A DNA stretch of 64,000 bases from Desulfobacteraceae bacterium. GTDB lineage: Bacteria > Desulfobacterota > Desulfobacteria > Desulfobacterales > Desulfobacteraceae. The notes beneath the pieces were generated by a model, which saw only the letters and a program-made list of their open reading frames with translations, made no database searches and was not told the origin of the DNA. Location: assembly GCA_016744295.1 (NCBI GenBank), contig JADGEQ010000027.1, positions 1 through 64,000 on the forward strand, written 5' to 3'. This document shows, in pieces, positions 1-8,524 of this stretch. The number at the start of each line of letters is the position of its first letter. Within the stretch, counting starts at the first letter, position 1. The translations under genes were made by a program, and so were the position numbers.

Positions 1-531
1 AATTCACAGACGTATTCTCCCTCGTTTTCCATACAGCATCCTATATAAAATTGATTTCGAAGAAATCATCATTGTTGCAATTATGCACCAGAAAAGACGC
101 CCGAATTATTGGATAAACAGATTGTAAACACTAAGCACCCAACCGAAAAACATTTTTACCCACCAAAAACCTCGTTTTAAAAATTATACCCAATTTTCAA
201 CATCAAAAATGCATCGGATTTTGCCGGTGATTTTCCAGTTCAGGCGGCTCCGCATTAAGAGGCGAGGACTCTTTCCAGGCCACCCCCCATTTTTCAGGCA
301 AACGACAACCAAAGACTGTCCCTGTTATTGAACGCTGCTTTTAAATAGATTTGGGCGACCGATGATACCATCATTGTTGGCTTTGGAATTACTCATATTG
401 TCCAAGGATTTCATCAGAAAACATACTCCCATTATTTTTGCAGAAGAGTCTTTTTATTTCCAGTTTCCGGTTCAAAAATATTTTCTGCCAATGTGGGGTT
501 TTTACGGATGAATAAACTTTGAATGGCAACA
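1..531. other. Intergenic, AT-rich, no gene recognised
   Basis: No convincing coding region is seen. The stretch is AT-rich apart from a GC-richer patch around 240-330. On the minus strand that patch reads as a short open fragment of about 40 codons with no start and no recognised family, so it looks like a gene relic. Part of it (287-327) is repeated in diverged form near 1503-1542. Confidence 0.5.
287..327. repeat. Diverged direct repeat, copy A
   Basis: About 40 bases align with 1503-1542 at roughly 80 percent identity with one gap. Both copies begin CCATTTTT and end TCCCTGTTA. On the minus strand both read as short open fragments, so they may be relics of one duplicated gene or element. 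Seen in the sequence; the origin is inferred. Confidence 0.45.
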
Positions 532-1095
532 TTATAATACAATAGAATAATATGCCAATAAACAAAGGAACCCTAAACTCAACGAGCCTGATAGAAAAGA
601 GTTTTTAGCAAAATGAATCAGGTGGAGAATGTAAGAGACACCTATTGAACATAAAAGAATTACTACATTCAATGCCGATAGCGATTTGCAAAATTTTATG
701 CCACCGACGTAATTTGTGAAAAATTCGGTTAGTAAAGCAAATATGCTTAAACCTATTGAGAATAATATTATGGTGCTTGATAATTGCATTAAGCGGATTT
801 CGAAATGAGAAACGAACTTGTTCAACCAGTTCCATGTTTTTCCTTTTGAATTCAAATATGATTTTATACAAGAGCTAACCAAAAAAATAAGAGCGAAGAA
901 AACAAATACTTCGTGAGAAATAAAACTTTCAAAAAGAGCATCCGTCCATGATGATTCTTTTGATATACCTATTTTTTTAAATTCGAATTGAGCAAGAAGA
1001 AGGCCCCCAACAAGAGTACCTATGGGCGGAATGAAAAACAGATCTTTTTTAAATTCATGAAGAAATATTTTGATTGGGTCTTTTAATTCTTTCAA
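532..1095 (-). CDS. Hypothetical multi-pass membrane protein
   Basis: A 187-residue protein with about five hydrophobic segments, near residues 20-38, 60-82, 105-128, 140-162 and 168-187, so an inner-membrane protein is likely. The start is TTG at 1095. It is preceded by a strong ribosome site, AAGGAGG, five bases upstream, which makes the gene credible despite no recognised family. It has a Lys/Phe-rich N-terminus and is unusually AT-rich. No conserved motif or catalytic residue is recognised, and no function is assigned. It stands alone between two gene-poor stretches, consistent with an accessory or recently acquired region. Confidence 0.6.
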   Translation of the reverse strand: MKELKDPIKIFLHEFKKDLFFIPPIGTLVGGLLLAQFEFKKIGISKESSWTDALFESFISHEVFVFFALIFLVSSCIKSYLNSKGKTWNWLNKFVSHFEIRLMQLSSTIILFSIGLSIFALLTEFFTNYVGGIKFCKSLSALNVVILLCSIGVSYILHLIHFAKNSFLSGSLSLGFLCLLAYYSIVL

Positions 1096-1502
1096 GGGGC
1101 CTCCTTTATTAACATCGACAGTCGAATAGATGAAATCTATTTTAAAATAACGAAGATAAGACCTTGTTTTTTAACGCGACGGATAATATCTGTGGTTTGG
1201 AGAAAATTCAAGACTAAACTGGATAAGCTTGATACTTTTATGGAAAGGGTAAATGGAACCAGTTACTCCAACTCAGAAATAGTATCAGGCGATCAAATTT
1301 ATTGAAGGTACCGATAGCAATAATTTTTTTTCTAAATAATAAGAGGTATGATTTTTAGGAATAGCAGAGCGACAGCTATCATTGTTGATTCGGGTTGATG
1401 TTCACATTAGCGATGGCTTGTTTTTGTATTGGTGACTTGATATATAAAATCTGACAGATCAAACCGATGTAAATTGAGGTGAGGACCATTTCTTTACAAG
1501 GT

Positions 1503-1542
1503 CCATTTTTAGCCGGATGAGAACCCAAAACTATCCCTGTTA
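1503..1542. repeat. Diverged direct repeat, copy B
   Basis: Partner of the segment at 287-327, same orientation, about 80 percent identical over 40 bases. Not part of a recognised mobile element. Confidence 0.45.
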
Positions 1543-1630
1543 GGCCGGGCTTTATTCAGAAACAAGCAAACCACAGTATATGGCCCATGTTTTTTTTATC
1601 CCAAACCCCAAAAATAAATTACCTATGTAT

Positions 1631-1660
1631 AAAAAGCCCTGTCGCAGATACCCAGACAGG
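1631..1660 (-). terminator. Intrinsic terminator for a minus-strand gene
   Basis: CCTGTC and GACAGG form a six-base stem around an 11-base loop. Read on the minus strand they are followed by GCTTTTT. It lies directly after the stop of the 44-codon minus-strand frame at 1665-1799, so it may mark the real 3' end of a now-shortened gene. Confidence 0.55.
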
Positions 1661-1664
1661 ACTG

Positions 1665-1799
1665 TTATTCTCCAATAAAGAACATTCCATCTCTTTTAAA
1701 TGTCTTTACAGTCATTGGAAATGTTGGTACGAAATCTTTAATCCAGAGTTCTAATTTTTCTGGTTGGATATCATTAAACCAAGATAAACGGATCAGCAT
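1665..1799 (-). CDS. Small ORF, 44 residues, possible gene remnant
   Basis: The minus strand has an ATG frame of 44 codons beginning MLIRLSWFND and ending with TAA at 1665. It is followed immediately by an intrinsic terminator (1631-1660). The residue pattern (alternating hydrophobic and charged, Trp and Phe present) looks protein-like, but there is no strong ribosome site upstream and no family is recognised. It may be a small gene or the C-terminal end of a longer gene that has lost its 5' part. The terminator is the main support. Confidence 0.3.
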   Translation of the reverse strand: MLIRLSWFNDIQPEKLELWIKDFVPTFPMTVKTFKRDGMFFIGE

Positions 1800-1824
1800 A
1801 ATTAATTCTCAAATATAAGTTTTT

Positions 1825-2262
1825 ATGAATACAACTTTAAAAACAAAACGACTGACATTAAGGCTCTTGTCGCTTTCCGATCAAGATGCCATGGTCGATA
1901 CGATAATGTCAGATATGGATGTTATGTACTGGCTGCCATATTCTGACCAGGTTTCAACTTTTGAGGGGCAAAGAGAAGTTGCCTATGCCATTAGGAAATC
2001 CATGTGGGGTAAAGGGTTCGTGACAGAAGCTCTAACTGCTTGTCTGGATTGGATTTTTATTAAGCCGGAAATCTTTTGTGTACACGCTGTAACTGATAAT
2101 GAAAACACAGCATCCCAACGTGTTATGGAAAAACTTGGGATGAAACATTCAAAAGATGTCGACCTGTATGATTCTGTAGCAAAAGGAGAAGGCCTGCTTC
2201 CGTTTTATTCTATAGAGCGTGAGGTTTATCTTGGAAAAAATGGAACTGAAGTTAAAAATTAA
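1825..2262 (+). pseudogene. GNAT acetyltransferase (RimJ/RimL-like) with internal deletion
   Basis: The 145-residue product has the ends of a RimJ/RimL-type GNAT acetyltransferase. The N-terminal part has the TxRLxLR strand (residues 7-13). The second half has the acetyl-CoA-binding WGKGFVTEAL helix (61-70) and the NxAS(Q)RVMEKLGM motif. The central strands that normally separate them, roughly 40-50 residues including the part before the pyrophosphate loop, are missing, so residue 53 runs straight into the IRKSMWGKG segment. The frame stays open, which indicates an in-frame internal deletion. Family members are usually 170-190 residues. The protein is probably inactive, although a functional short form cannot be excluded. 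No clear ribosome site is seen. Confidence 0.6.
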
Positions 2263-2363
2263 TTATGTGGCAAAGCGAGTTTTTATTAAAATTAATCCCA
2301 ACAAGAAACATACTGGCCAGCAAGCCGCAGATTTTTTATGCTTCTAAAGGTAACACCTAATTT

Positions 2364-2957
2364 ATGATTGAAAAAATTACAGAGAGCTTAAAAGAGGCGC
2401 AAAATGCCTTAAACCAATTAGTTTCAGACAAAATCACTTTAATTGAAATTGAATCTGCGGCAAAGATTCTCATTGAGGCGTTTAAACAAGGGCATTGTGT
2501 CTTTTCATGCGGCAATGGTGGTTCTATGTGTGATGCAATGCATTTTGCCGAAGAGCTGACAGGTCGTTATCGCAAAGATAGAAAACCTTATCCCGCTATA
2601 GCAATTAATGACCCAAGCCATTTAACTTGTGTTGCAAATGATTTTGGCTATGACAATGTTTTTTCAAGATATTTAGAGGCCCACGGAAGTATTGGGGACA
2701 CACTGATCGCCATTAGTACCAGCGGAAATAGTAAAACCGTTTTAAATGCAGCAAAATTTGCAAGTAAAGAAGGTATCAAAGTTATCGTGTTGACTGGGCG
2801 GGTCAACCCTGAGCTAAAAAGTTTATCAGACGTTTATATTTGCACTCCTGGAGGGCAATTTGCTGATCGGGTTCAGGAATTACATATTAAGGTTCTCCAT
2901 ATTTTAATAGAAATGGTTGAAAGACATTTTCATCCAGAAAATTATGAAGAAGTATAA
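2364..2957 (+). CDS. gmhA: Phosphoheptose isomerase (SIS domain)
   Basis: The 197-residue protein is full length for GmhA, which converts sedoheptulose 7-phosphate to D-glycero-D-manno-heptose 7-phosphate in the cytoplasm, the first step to the heptose of LPS core. It has a helical N-terminus, then the SIS domain with CGNGGS (49-54), HFAEELTGRYR (60-70), the phosphate loop STSGNS and the C-terminal ADRVQELHIKVLH segment. The metal/catalytic residues known from the family (His and Glu of HFAEE; Gln and His near the C-terminus) are present. The usual GGSHCDA is GGSMCDA here, so one normally conserved His is Met. No other heptose genes are nearby and the ribosome site is weak, so it may be a second or specialised copy. 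Confidence 0.88.
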   Translation: MIEKITESLKEAQNALNQLVSDKITLIEIESAAKILIEAFKQGHCVFSCGNGGSMCDAMHFAEELTGRYRKDRKPYPAIAINDPSHLTCVANDFGYDNVFSRYLEAHGSIGDTLIAISTSGNSKTVLNAAKFASKEGIKVIVLTGRVNPELKSLSDVYICTPGGQFADRVQELHIKVLHILIEMVERHFHPENYEEV

Positions 2958-3051
2958 CCATTTACTGCACCCGATCGGTGTTACGCTCCACACCGCCGGG
3001 TGAGTAAAACGTTCATGGCGGCTGAAAAAGGAACCGGTCAGCATAGCATTA
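2958..3051. other. Short GC-richer segment between convergent genes
   Basis: This segment is visibly richer in G and C than either neighbour. It has no ribosome site or terminator that I can identify. It reads through in several frames without recognisable similarity and is probably a relic. Confidence 0.3.
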
Positions 3052-3453
3052 CTACAGGGAATGCCCGGCTGCTTTTGTCGGACTGATTTTAAGAGCAGTA
3101 ACATAACACACGGCAACAACGGCACATACTACCCAGACAATGAGTTCGGTAAGATTAAAACCAAAATAAGGATAGCCGAAAACGATCCTGATAATATAAT
3201 ACCCTGCAAAAAGAATAAGGACCGCTTTATCCGTGAACGAGAAAGCCTCCTTGTTTGCCAGATGGAATGTAATGAAAGATGCAAATAAAAGAAAAAACAG
3301 GGATTCCACATTGAACATCTGGATAATGCCGCTGTTTTCTCGGCTTAGACGACCTAATTCCTCCTCCCAGTGAAAACGCTTCCAGAATGAAAGATGCAAT
3401 ACGCCGAAAAGTAGATTCATAATGCCGCAAATATATAATAGTGTTTTTTTCAT
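3052..3453 (-). CDS. Small conserved-looking membrane protein
   Basis: The product is 133 residues with four hydrophobic segments, near 5-22, 48-66, 76-94 and 100-122. The N-terminal part (LLYICGIMNLLFGVLHLSFW) could be a signal anchor or first membrane helix. The ATG at 3453 has a good ribosome site (AGAGGAGA, about seven bases upstream). The layout resembles four-helix inner-membrane proteins often annotated as hypothetical. No catalytic or cofactor-binding motif is recognised. It is convergent with gmhA and divergent from the efflux operon. Its function is unknown. Confidence 0.65.
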   Translation of the reverse strand: MKKTLLYICGIMNLLFGVLHLSFWKRFHWEEELGRLSRENSGIIQMFNVESLFFLLFASFITFHLANKEAFSFTDKAVLILFAGYYIIRIVFGYPYFGFNLTELIVWVVCAVVAVCYVTALKISPTKAAGHSL

Positions 3454-3912
3454 GATCTTTTCTCCTCTTGTTTTAATTATTTTTGTTGCATCTATACAAT
3501 AAACACTATCTATAAATCAATAAATTTATTTATTTATTGTATTGTAATTACACATTGTGTCGGTTCTGATATTTCTTGCGGCATGGCAGGAGCTAGGGGG
3601 AAACCATACTAATTTCAAACAAGAAACATGCTAGGGGTGAATCCGTAGATGTTAAACATTCAACTATATTGTCCTGACAATCTTAATAAAATCCATACTT
3701 TGAAATTCAAGTTACCAATATAATTATCGCCTTGAAGAGGATTCAAAAAATTTTGTGGCCCATCCCTGTCAGTCTGGTTTTTAATCATCGTTTTCCAACC
3801 TTGGTTTTACCAATGTTTACATACAATGCCTTTTCAAAAAAAAATTCTTGGTATATAAAAAATGTGGAAATAGGTTTTAAAAATTCAGATTTGTTGACCA
3901 AAGGATATAAGT
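3454..3912. other. Intergenic region upstream of efflux operon
   Basis: No gene is supported. An AT-rich imperfect inverted repeat lies at about 3493-3546, where a TACAATAAA-like arm is mirrored by TTTATTGTA, just upstream of the minus-strand membrane gene. It could be an operator or an AT-rich hairpin. A 67-codon frame at 3732-3935 has no ribosome site and overlaps the efflux gene start. Confidence 0.4.
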
Positions 3913-5262
3913 ATGGAAAAACCATCTCGACTTAGGGTAACTTCTTTTCTGTTCAGATTTGTACGGGTTTTCATTGTTTTGGGTATTGCCTGTGCCCTGG
4001 CTTTCTGGCTCTATGCAATTCGATCAAAACCTGAAAAAAAGCCATTGGTGAGAATACCGCCCAGTGTCCGGATATTTGAGGCCCATTCACGATCCGAAGT
4101 GATGACGGTGGAAGCCTATGGAACGGTTCGTCCCAGGAAATTGGTTAAAATAGCCGTGGAAGTGCCCGGCAGAGTTGAGTATTTGAATCCCGCCTTCCTG
4201 GAAGGGGGATTTGTTGGAAATAAGGCGGTTTTGATTCAGATTGATCCGCGATCCTATCGTTTGGGCAAGGAGGCCGCAATCGTCCGGGTCAACCAGGCAA
4301 AAACAGACATTGACAGCCTGAACCAGGATATTAAAAATCTGAAAAATGATATTGAGCTGGCAAGGGCGAATGTGGCGCTTGCCCAAAAAGAATTGAACCG
4401 AATCCGGGCGCTTAGCAAAAATCAATTTGCTTCAAAAACCAGTTTAGACAAGGCAGAGCAGCAGCATCTCGGTGCCAGAATCCAATTGCAGGCCATACAG
4501 AACAGGCTTTTGTTGACACCCTCCATGATGGCCCAAAAACAATCGGTCCTGGCCATGGCAAATGTGGAGCATGACAAGGCTGCGCTGGCATTGGAACGAA
4601 CCCGGATCCTGTGCGGGTTTGACGGGTTTGTTTTGGATAAACAGGCAGAGGTGGGAGAGTACGTGAATTCCGGCCAGACATTGGGGGCTGTATATGAAAA
4701 AGATGCCCTGGATGTGGAGGTGAGAATTCCTTTGGAGAAGATGAAATGGATTCAGACGCTTTTTAGTGAGGGGCGCATGCCTGCCGCCAGGGTCAGCATT
4801 GCAAATTTTGATGACCCGGGGAAAAAGGTGTGGGAAGCCAGGGTTGTCAGGATAAAAGCCAGAATTGATGAAAAAACCAGAACCCTTCCCATGACCCTGG
4901 AGATCCAGACCAACCTAACGGATGGTTGGGGGGATTCATTTCAAAGCAGGGGGGCCCAAACTCAATTGTTTGATTTAAAACCGGGTGCCTTTGTCAAGTG
5001 CAAGATCATTGGAGAGGTCCATGAAAATATCTTTGTTTTGCCCAGGCATCTGCTCAAATCCGGGGATAAACTTTATATTGTCACAGATTCGCATCTGGAG
5101 ATGAGGCCGATTACCGTGCTGCGCAAATTTGAAGAGGTTGTTTATATAAACGGCGGGTTGAACAACGGGGATAAAATTATCTTTTCCCCCCTTCCCGGTG
5201 CCATTGACGGGATGCAACTCACCATTGCGGCAGGGGAAAAGCAAATGGGAATTAAGCCATGA
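3913..5262 (+). CDS. RND efflux periplasmic adaptor (membrane fusion protein)
   Basis: The 449-residue protein joins an inner-membrane RND pump to the outer membrane. An N-terminal membrane anchor is at about residues 11-35. A lipoyl/barrel-sandwich half-motif (VEVPGRVEYLNP) and a long alpha-helical hairpin rich in coiled-coil heptads (about 120-215) follow. The second lipoyl half (GFDGFVLDKQAEVGEYVNSGQ) and the beta-barrel and membrane-proximal domains complete the fold. This is the standard HlyD/AcrA-like order. The ATG is preceded by AAGGA. It overlaps the pump gene by ATGA, so the two are translationally coupled. No outer-membrane TolC-like gene is in the operon, so one must be shared from elsewhere. 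Substrate unknown. Confidence 0.88.
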   Translation: MEKPSRLRVTSFLFRFVRVFIVLGIACALAFWLYAIRSKPEKKPLVRIPPSVRIFEAHSRSEVMTVEAYGTVRPRKLVKIAVEVPGRVEYLNPAFLEGGFVGNKAVLIQIDPRSYRLGKEAAIVRVNQAKTDIDSLNQDIKNLKNDIELARANVALAQKELNRIRALSKNQFASKTSLDKAEQQHLGARIQLQAIQNRLLLTPSMMAQKQSVLAMANVEHDKAALALERTRILCGFDGFVLDKQAEVGEYVNSGQTLGAVYEKDALDVEVRIPLEKMKWIQTLFSEGRMPAARVSIANFDDPGKKVWEARVVRIKARIDEKTRTLPMTLEIQTNLTDGWGDSFQSRGAQTQLFDLKPGAFVKCKIIGEVHENIFVLPRHLLKSGDKLYIVTDSHLEMRPITVLRKFEEVVYINGGLNNGDKIIFSPLPGAIDGMQLTIAAGEKQMGIKP

Positions 5263-8200
5263 AGGCCTTGGGCAAATGGGCGGTTGAACACAGGGTCTCG
5301 GTAAACCTGATCATGGTATTTTTAATTGTGGCAGGTTTTTTTACGGTCATACATATGAAGCGGGAAATGTTTCCCCAGTTTTCCCTGGACATGATTAATA
5401 TTGGTGTTGACTATCCCGGCGCCTCTCCCGGGGAGGTGGAAGAGGGTATCTGTATCAAAATAGAGGAACAGCTCAAAAGCCTTGAAGATGTCAAGACCAT
5501 GTATTCAAGCGCCATTGAAGGGCATGGATCTGTCTCTCTGGAACTTGCTGCCGGAACCGATATTAATGTAAAACTGGATGAAATCCGTACGGAAATTGAT
5601 TTGATTGACTCTTTTCCGGAACAGGCAGAAGACCCGGTGATCATTGAGATCAAGAACAATGAGCCTGCTGTTTACCTGGCTGTTTATGGGGATGTGGAGG
5701 AGCGGGTGCTGCGGGATACGGCTGAAAAGATCCGGGATGACCTGGTGGAAACCGATGCCATCTCCCTGGCTTCCCTGATCGGGATCAGGGAGTTTGAGAT
5801 TTCCATTGAAATATCCGAAGAAAGTCTTCGTCAGTTTAACCTTTCCTTTGATCAGGTGGTGTTGGCTGTCAAGACCGGTAGTCTGGAAGTTCCCGGCGGG
5901 AAAATTAAAACCCGGGGAAGTGAATTGCTGGTCCGGGCCAAGGGAAAACTGTATACGGGTGAAGAGTTTGAGCGCATTCCGCTTTTGACACGATCCGACG
6001 GCACTGTGATCCGGCTGGGGGATGTGGCAAGGGTTCGGGACGGGTTTGAAGATATCGATGTCAAGGCAAGGTTTAATGGGAAACCCGCCGTACTGATTGT
6101 GGTGAAGCGCACCGATTCCCAGGATACCATTGTTATTTCAGATACCGCCATAAAATATATTCAAACCCATGGGGATATGATGCCCAAGGGGGTAACCCTT
6201 GGGTATTGGTTTAACATGGCGGAAATGGTTCAGGGACGTATTGATCTATTGCTCAAGAACGGAGTCCAGGGAATCTTATTGGTATTTATTGTACTGGCAT
6301 TGTTCCTGGATCTGGGCCTTGCCTTTTGGGTGGCATCGGGAATACCCATTTCCTTTATGGGGGCATTTCTGGTTTTGGATTATTTTGGCGCCTCCATCAA
6401 CATGCTTTCCTTGTTCGGGTTTATCATGACCCTGGGGATATTGGTGGATGATGCCATCATTGTGGGGGAGAATGTTTATACCCATTATTCCATGGGCAAA
6501 TCCCCCAAACAGGCGGTGCTGGACAGCGTGGAACAGATTGGGGCGCCGGTGGTTATGGCGGTGGCCACAACCATTGTGGCGTTTATCCCTTTGATGCATA
6601 TAGCAGGGATTATGGGGAAATTTATTTCCATCATGCCCCAGGTGGTGATCTGTATCCTGGTCATTTCCCTTTTTGAAGCTTTTCTCATCCTTCCGGCCCA
6701 TTTGGAGCATACCCTGACATCGGCAAAAAAAAGCAGCACTCGTTTTTATCAACTCTTTTTTTTCTGGGTGGACTGGCTGAAAACCGATATTTCAGACGGC
6801 CATACCTGGGTCCGGAACCGGGTGGAAAAAAATATGAACGGTTTTATCCATTCTATTTATCTTCCGGTATTGCGGTATTGTGTGAGGAACCGGTATTTTA
6901 CCCTGGGGATAGGGGTTGGGTTTCTCATCGTTTCCATGGGGTTGCTGGCCGGGGGGCATGTGCCCTTTGTTTTTTTTCCAAAAACCGATTCCAACTGGAT
7001 CGTTTCAGAGGCGATTTATCCCTTGGGAACCCCCTTTGAGACCACGGAACTCACCATCAAACAAATCGAAAAAGGGGCCTTTGAACTGAACGATTTTTTC
7101 AGGAATCGGGTGACCGATGGCAAGAATATCATCGTGAATAATTTTTCTCAAGTGGGTATTATTCCCAGGAGGGACTGGAAACCAGGGGTATATGGCGGAC
7201 ACTGCGGAGAAGCCTGGATCGAAATTTTGCCCTCTGACATGCGTCCGGATATTTCCGCCCCCGAGGTCACTGCCAAATGGCGGGAACTTGTCGGGGATAT
7301 TCTGGGGGTTGAGCAATTGACGTTCTCAATTATCGGCGGCGGCCCCGGTGGAAACCCCATTGAAATTCGACTGGTGGGAAGTGATCTGGTCCAATTGGAA
7401 CAGGCGGTCCGTATGCTCAAAAACGAGATTGCCACCTATCCGGGGACCTTTGATATCACGGATGATTTTCGACCCGGTAAAATGGAAAAACAGATTTTTA
7501 TTAAAAAGGGAGCGGAGTCTCTCGGGGTTACCATGGCGGACATTGCCAATCAGATTCGCCAGGCCTATTACGGGGATGAGGCCTTGAAAATCCAGCGGGG
7601 AAAAGATGATATCAAGGTTATGGTGAGGTATTCCCAAAGGGAGCGGGAATTGGAGTCCAGTATTGATGAGATGAGAATACGGACCCGGGACGGCCGTCAG
7701 ATCCCCTTGAACCAGGTGGCCCGCCTTGAGATGGAACAGGGCTATTCCACGATCCAGCGGGTGGACAGAAAACGGGTGATTACCGTGATATCGGATATTG
7801 ATGAGGATGTGGCCAATGCCCGGAAGATCGTGGAGAACCTGCGGACCGGATTTTTAGATTCCCTGGTGAACCGATTCCCCGGTGTTGCCTATGACCTTGA
7901 GGGGCAGGCCAAGCGGACTGAAGAATCCATTGACAGCCTGATCAAAGGGTTTTCCCTGGCAGCCATGGTGATGTTTTTATTGCTGGCCAGCCAGTTCAGA
8001 TCTTATATCCAGCCGGTGATCATCATGACGGCCATCCCCTTCGGCCTTATCGGTGCTGTTTTCGGCCATTTGGTCATGGGGCTGGATATCACCATGATCA
8101 GTATCTTCGGGATAGTGGCCCTGTCGGGCATTGTGATCAATGATTCTTTGATCCTCATTGATTTTATCAATGGGAAGGTGCGTGGGGGGGAGCCGGTATT

Positions 8201-8495
8201 TGATTCGGTAATAGCGGCAGGAAAAAGTCGGTTCCGGCCGGTGCTGCTGACGTCTGTGACAACGGTGGCAGGTCTCTTTCCCCTGCTGCTGGAAACCAGT
8301 TTCCAGGCCCAGTTTCTCATCCCCATGGCCGTGAGTATCAGTTTTGGCCTTATTGCGGCCACTTGCCTGACCCTGTTATTTGTGCCGGCCCTCTACGTGG
8401 TGCTGGTAGATATGACGGGGTTTCTTACGGGAAACAAAGAGGGACTGGAAGATACCGGTGCGGGGACAAATATGGATTTAGACATAAATGAATAA
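5259..8495 (+). CDS. RND family efflux transporter, inner-membrane pump
   Basis: The 1078-residue protein has the length and duplicated 6+6 helix plan of AcrB/MexB-type proton-driven pumps. TM1 is near residues 13-32. The large periplasmic loop includes FPQFSLDMINIGVDYPGASPGEVE. A TM4 segment carries the proton-relay acids (GILVDDAIIVGENVYTHY). A second porter loop follows, then the C-terminal helix bundle (SIFGIVALSGIVINDSLILIDF and RFRPVLLTSVTTVAG). The sequence is closer to the large group of uncharacterised RND pumps of environmental proteobacteria than to AcrB itself. It starts inside the adaptor stop codon (ATGA). A methyltransferase follows after 29 bases. Substrate cannot be read from sequence. 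Confidence 0.92.
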   Translation: MKALGKWAVEHRVSVNLIMVFLIVAGFFTVIHMKREMFPQFSLDMINIGVDYPGASPGEVEEGICIKIEEQLKSLEDVKTMYSSAIEGHGSVSLELAAGTDINVKLDEIRTEIDLIDSFPEQAEDPVIIEIKNNEPAVYLAVYGDVEERVLRDTAEKIRDDLVETDAISLASLIGIREFEISIEISEESLRQFNLSFDQVVLAVKTGSLEVPGGKIKTRGSELLVRAKGKLYTGEEFERIPLLTRSDGTVIRLGDVARVRDGFEDIDVKARFNGKPAVLIVVKRTDSQDTIVISDTAIKYIQTHGDMMPKGVTLGYWFNMAEMVQGRIDLLLKNGVQGILLVFIVLALFLDLGLAFWVASGIPISFMGAFLVLDYFGASINMLSLFGFIMTLGILVDDAIIVGENVYTHYSMGKSPKQAVLDSVEQIGAPVVMAVATTIVAFIPLMHIAGIMGKFISIMPQVVICILVISLFEAFLILPAHLEHTLTSAKKSSTRFYQLFFFWVDWLKTDISDGHTWVRNRVEKNMNGFIHSIYLPVLRYCVRNRYFTLGIGVGFLIVSMGLLAGGHVPFVFFPKTDSNWIVSEAIYPLGTPFETTELTIKQIEKGAFELNDFFRNRVTDGKNIIVNNFSQVGIIPRRDWKPGVYGGHCGEAWIEILPSDMRPDISAPEVTAKWRELVGDILGVEQLTFSIIGGGPGGNPIEIRLVGSDLVQLEQAVRMLKNEIATYPGTFDITDDFRPGKMEKQIFIKKGAESLGVTMADIANQIRQAYYGDEALKIQRGKDDIKVMVRYSQRERELESSIDEMRIRTRDGRQIPLNQVARLEMEQGYSTIQRVDRKRVITVISDIDEDVANARKIVENLRTGFLDSLVNRFPGVAYDLEGQAKRTEESIDSLIKGFSLAAMVMFLLLASQFRSYIQPVIIMTAIPFGLIGAVFGHLVMGLDITMISIFGIVALSGIVINDSLILIDFINGKVRGGEPVFDSVIAAGKSRFRPVLLTSVTTVAGLFPLLLETSFQAQFLIPMAVSISFGLIAATCLTLLFVPALYVVLVDMTGFLTGNKEGLEDTGAGTNMDLDINE

Positions 8496-8524
8496 AAAAT
8501 ATATCATAAAAAAGGTCAGTAAAA

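Larger units (their letters stand above)
1096..1664. other. Gene-poor AT-rich stretch
   Basis: No credible gene is seen. The minus strand between about 1400 and 1545 carries short open fragments without ribosome sites, including copy B of the diverged repeat. The stretch looks like eroded accessory DNA. Confidence 0.45.

Noticed and set aside
3732-3935. 67-codon frame before the efflux adaptor
   Set aside because: No ribosome site, unlike-protein composition and overlap with the adaptor start.
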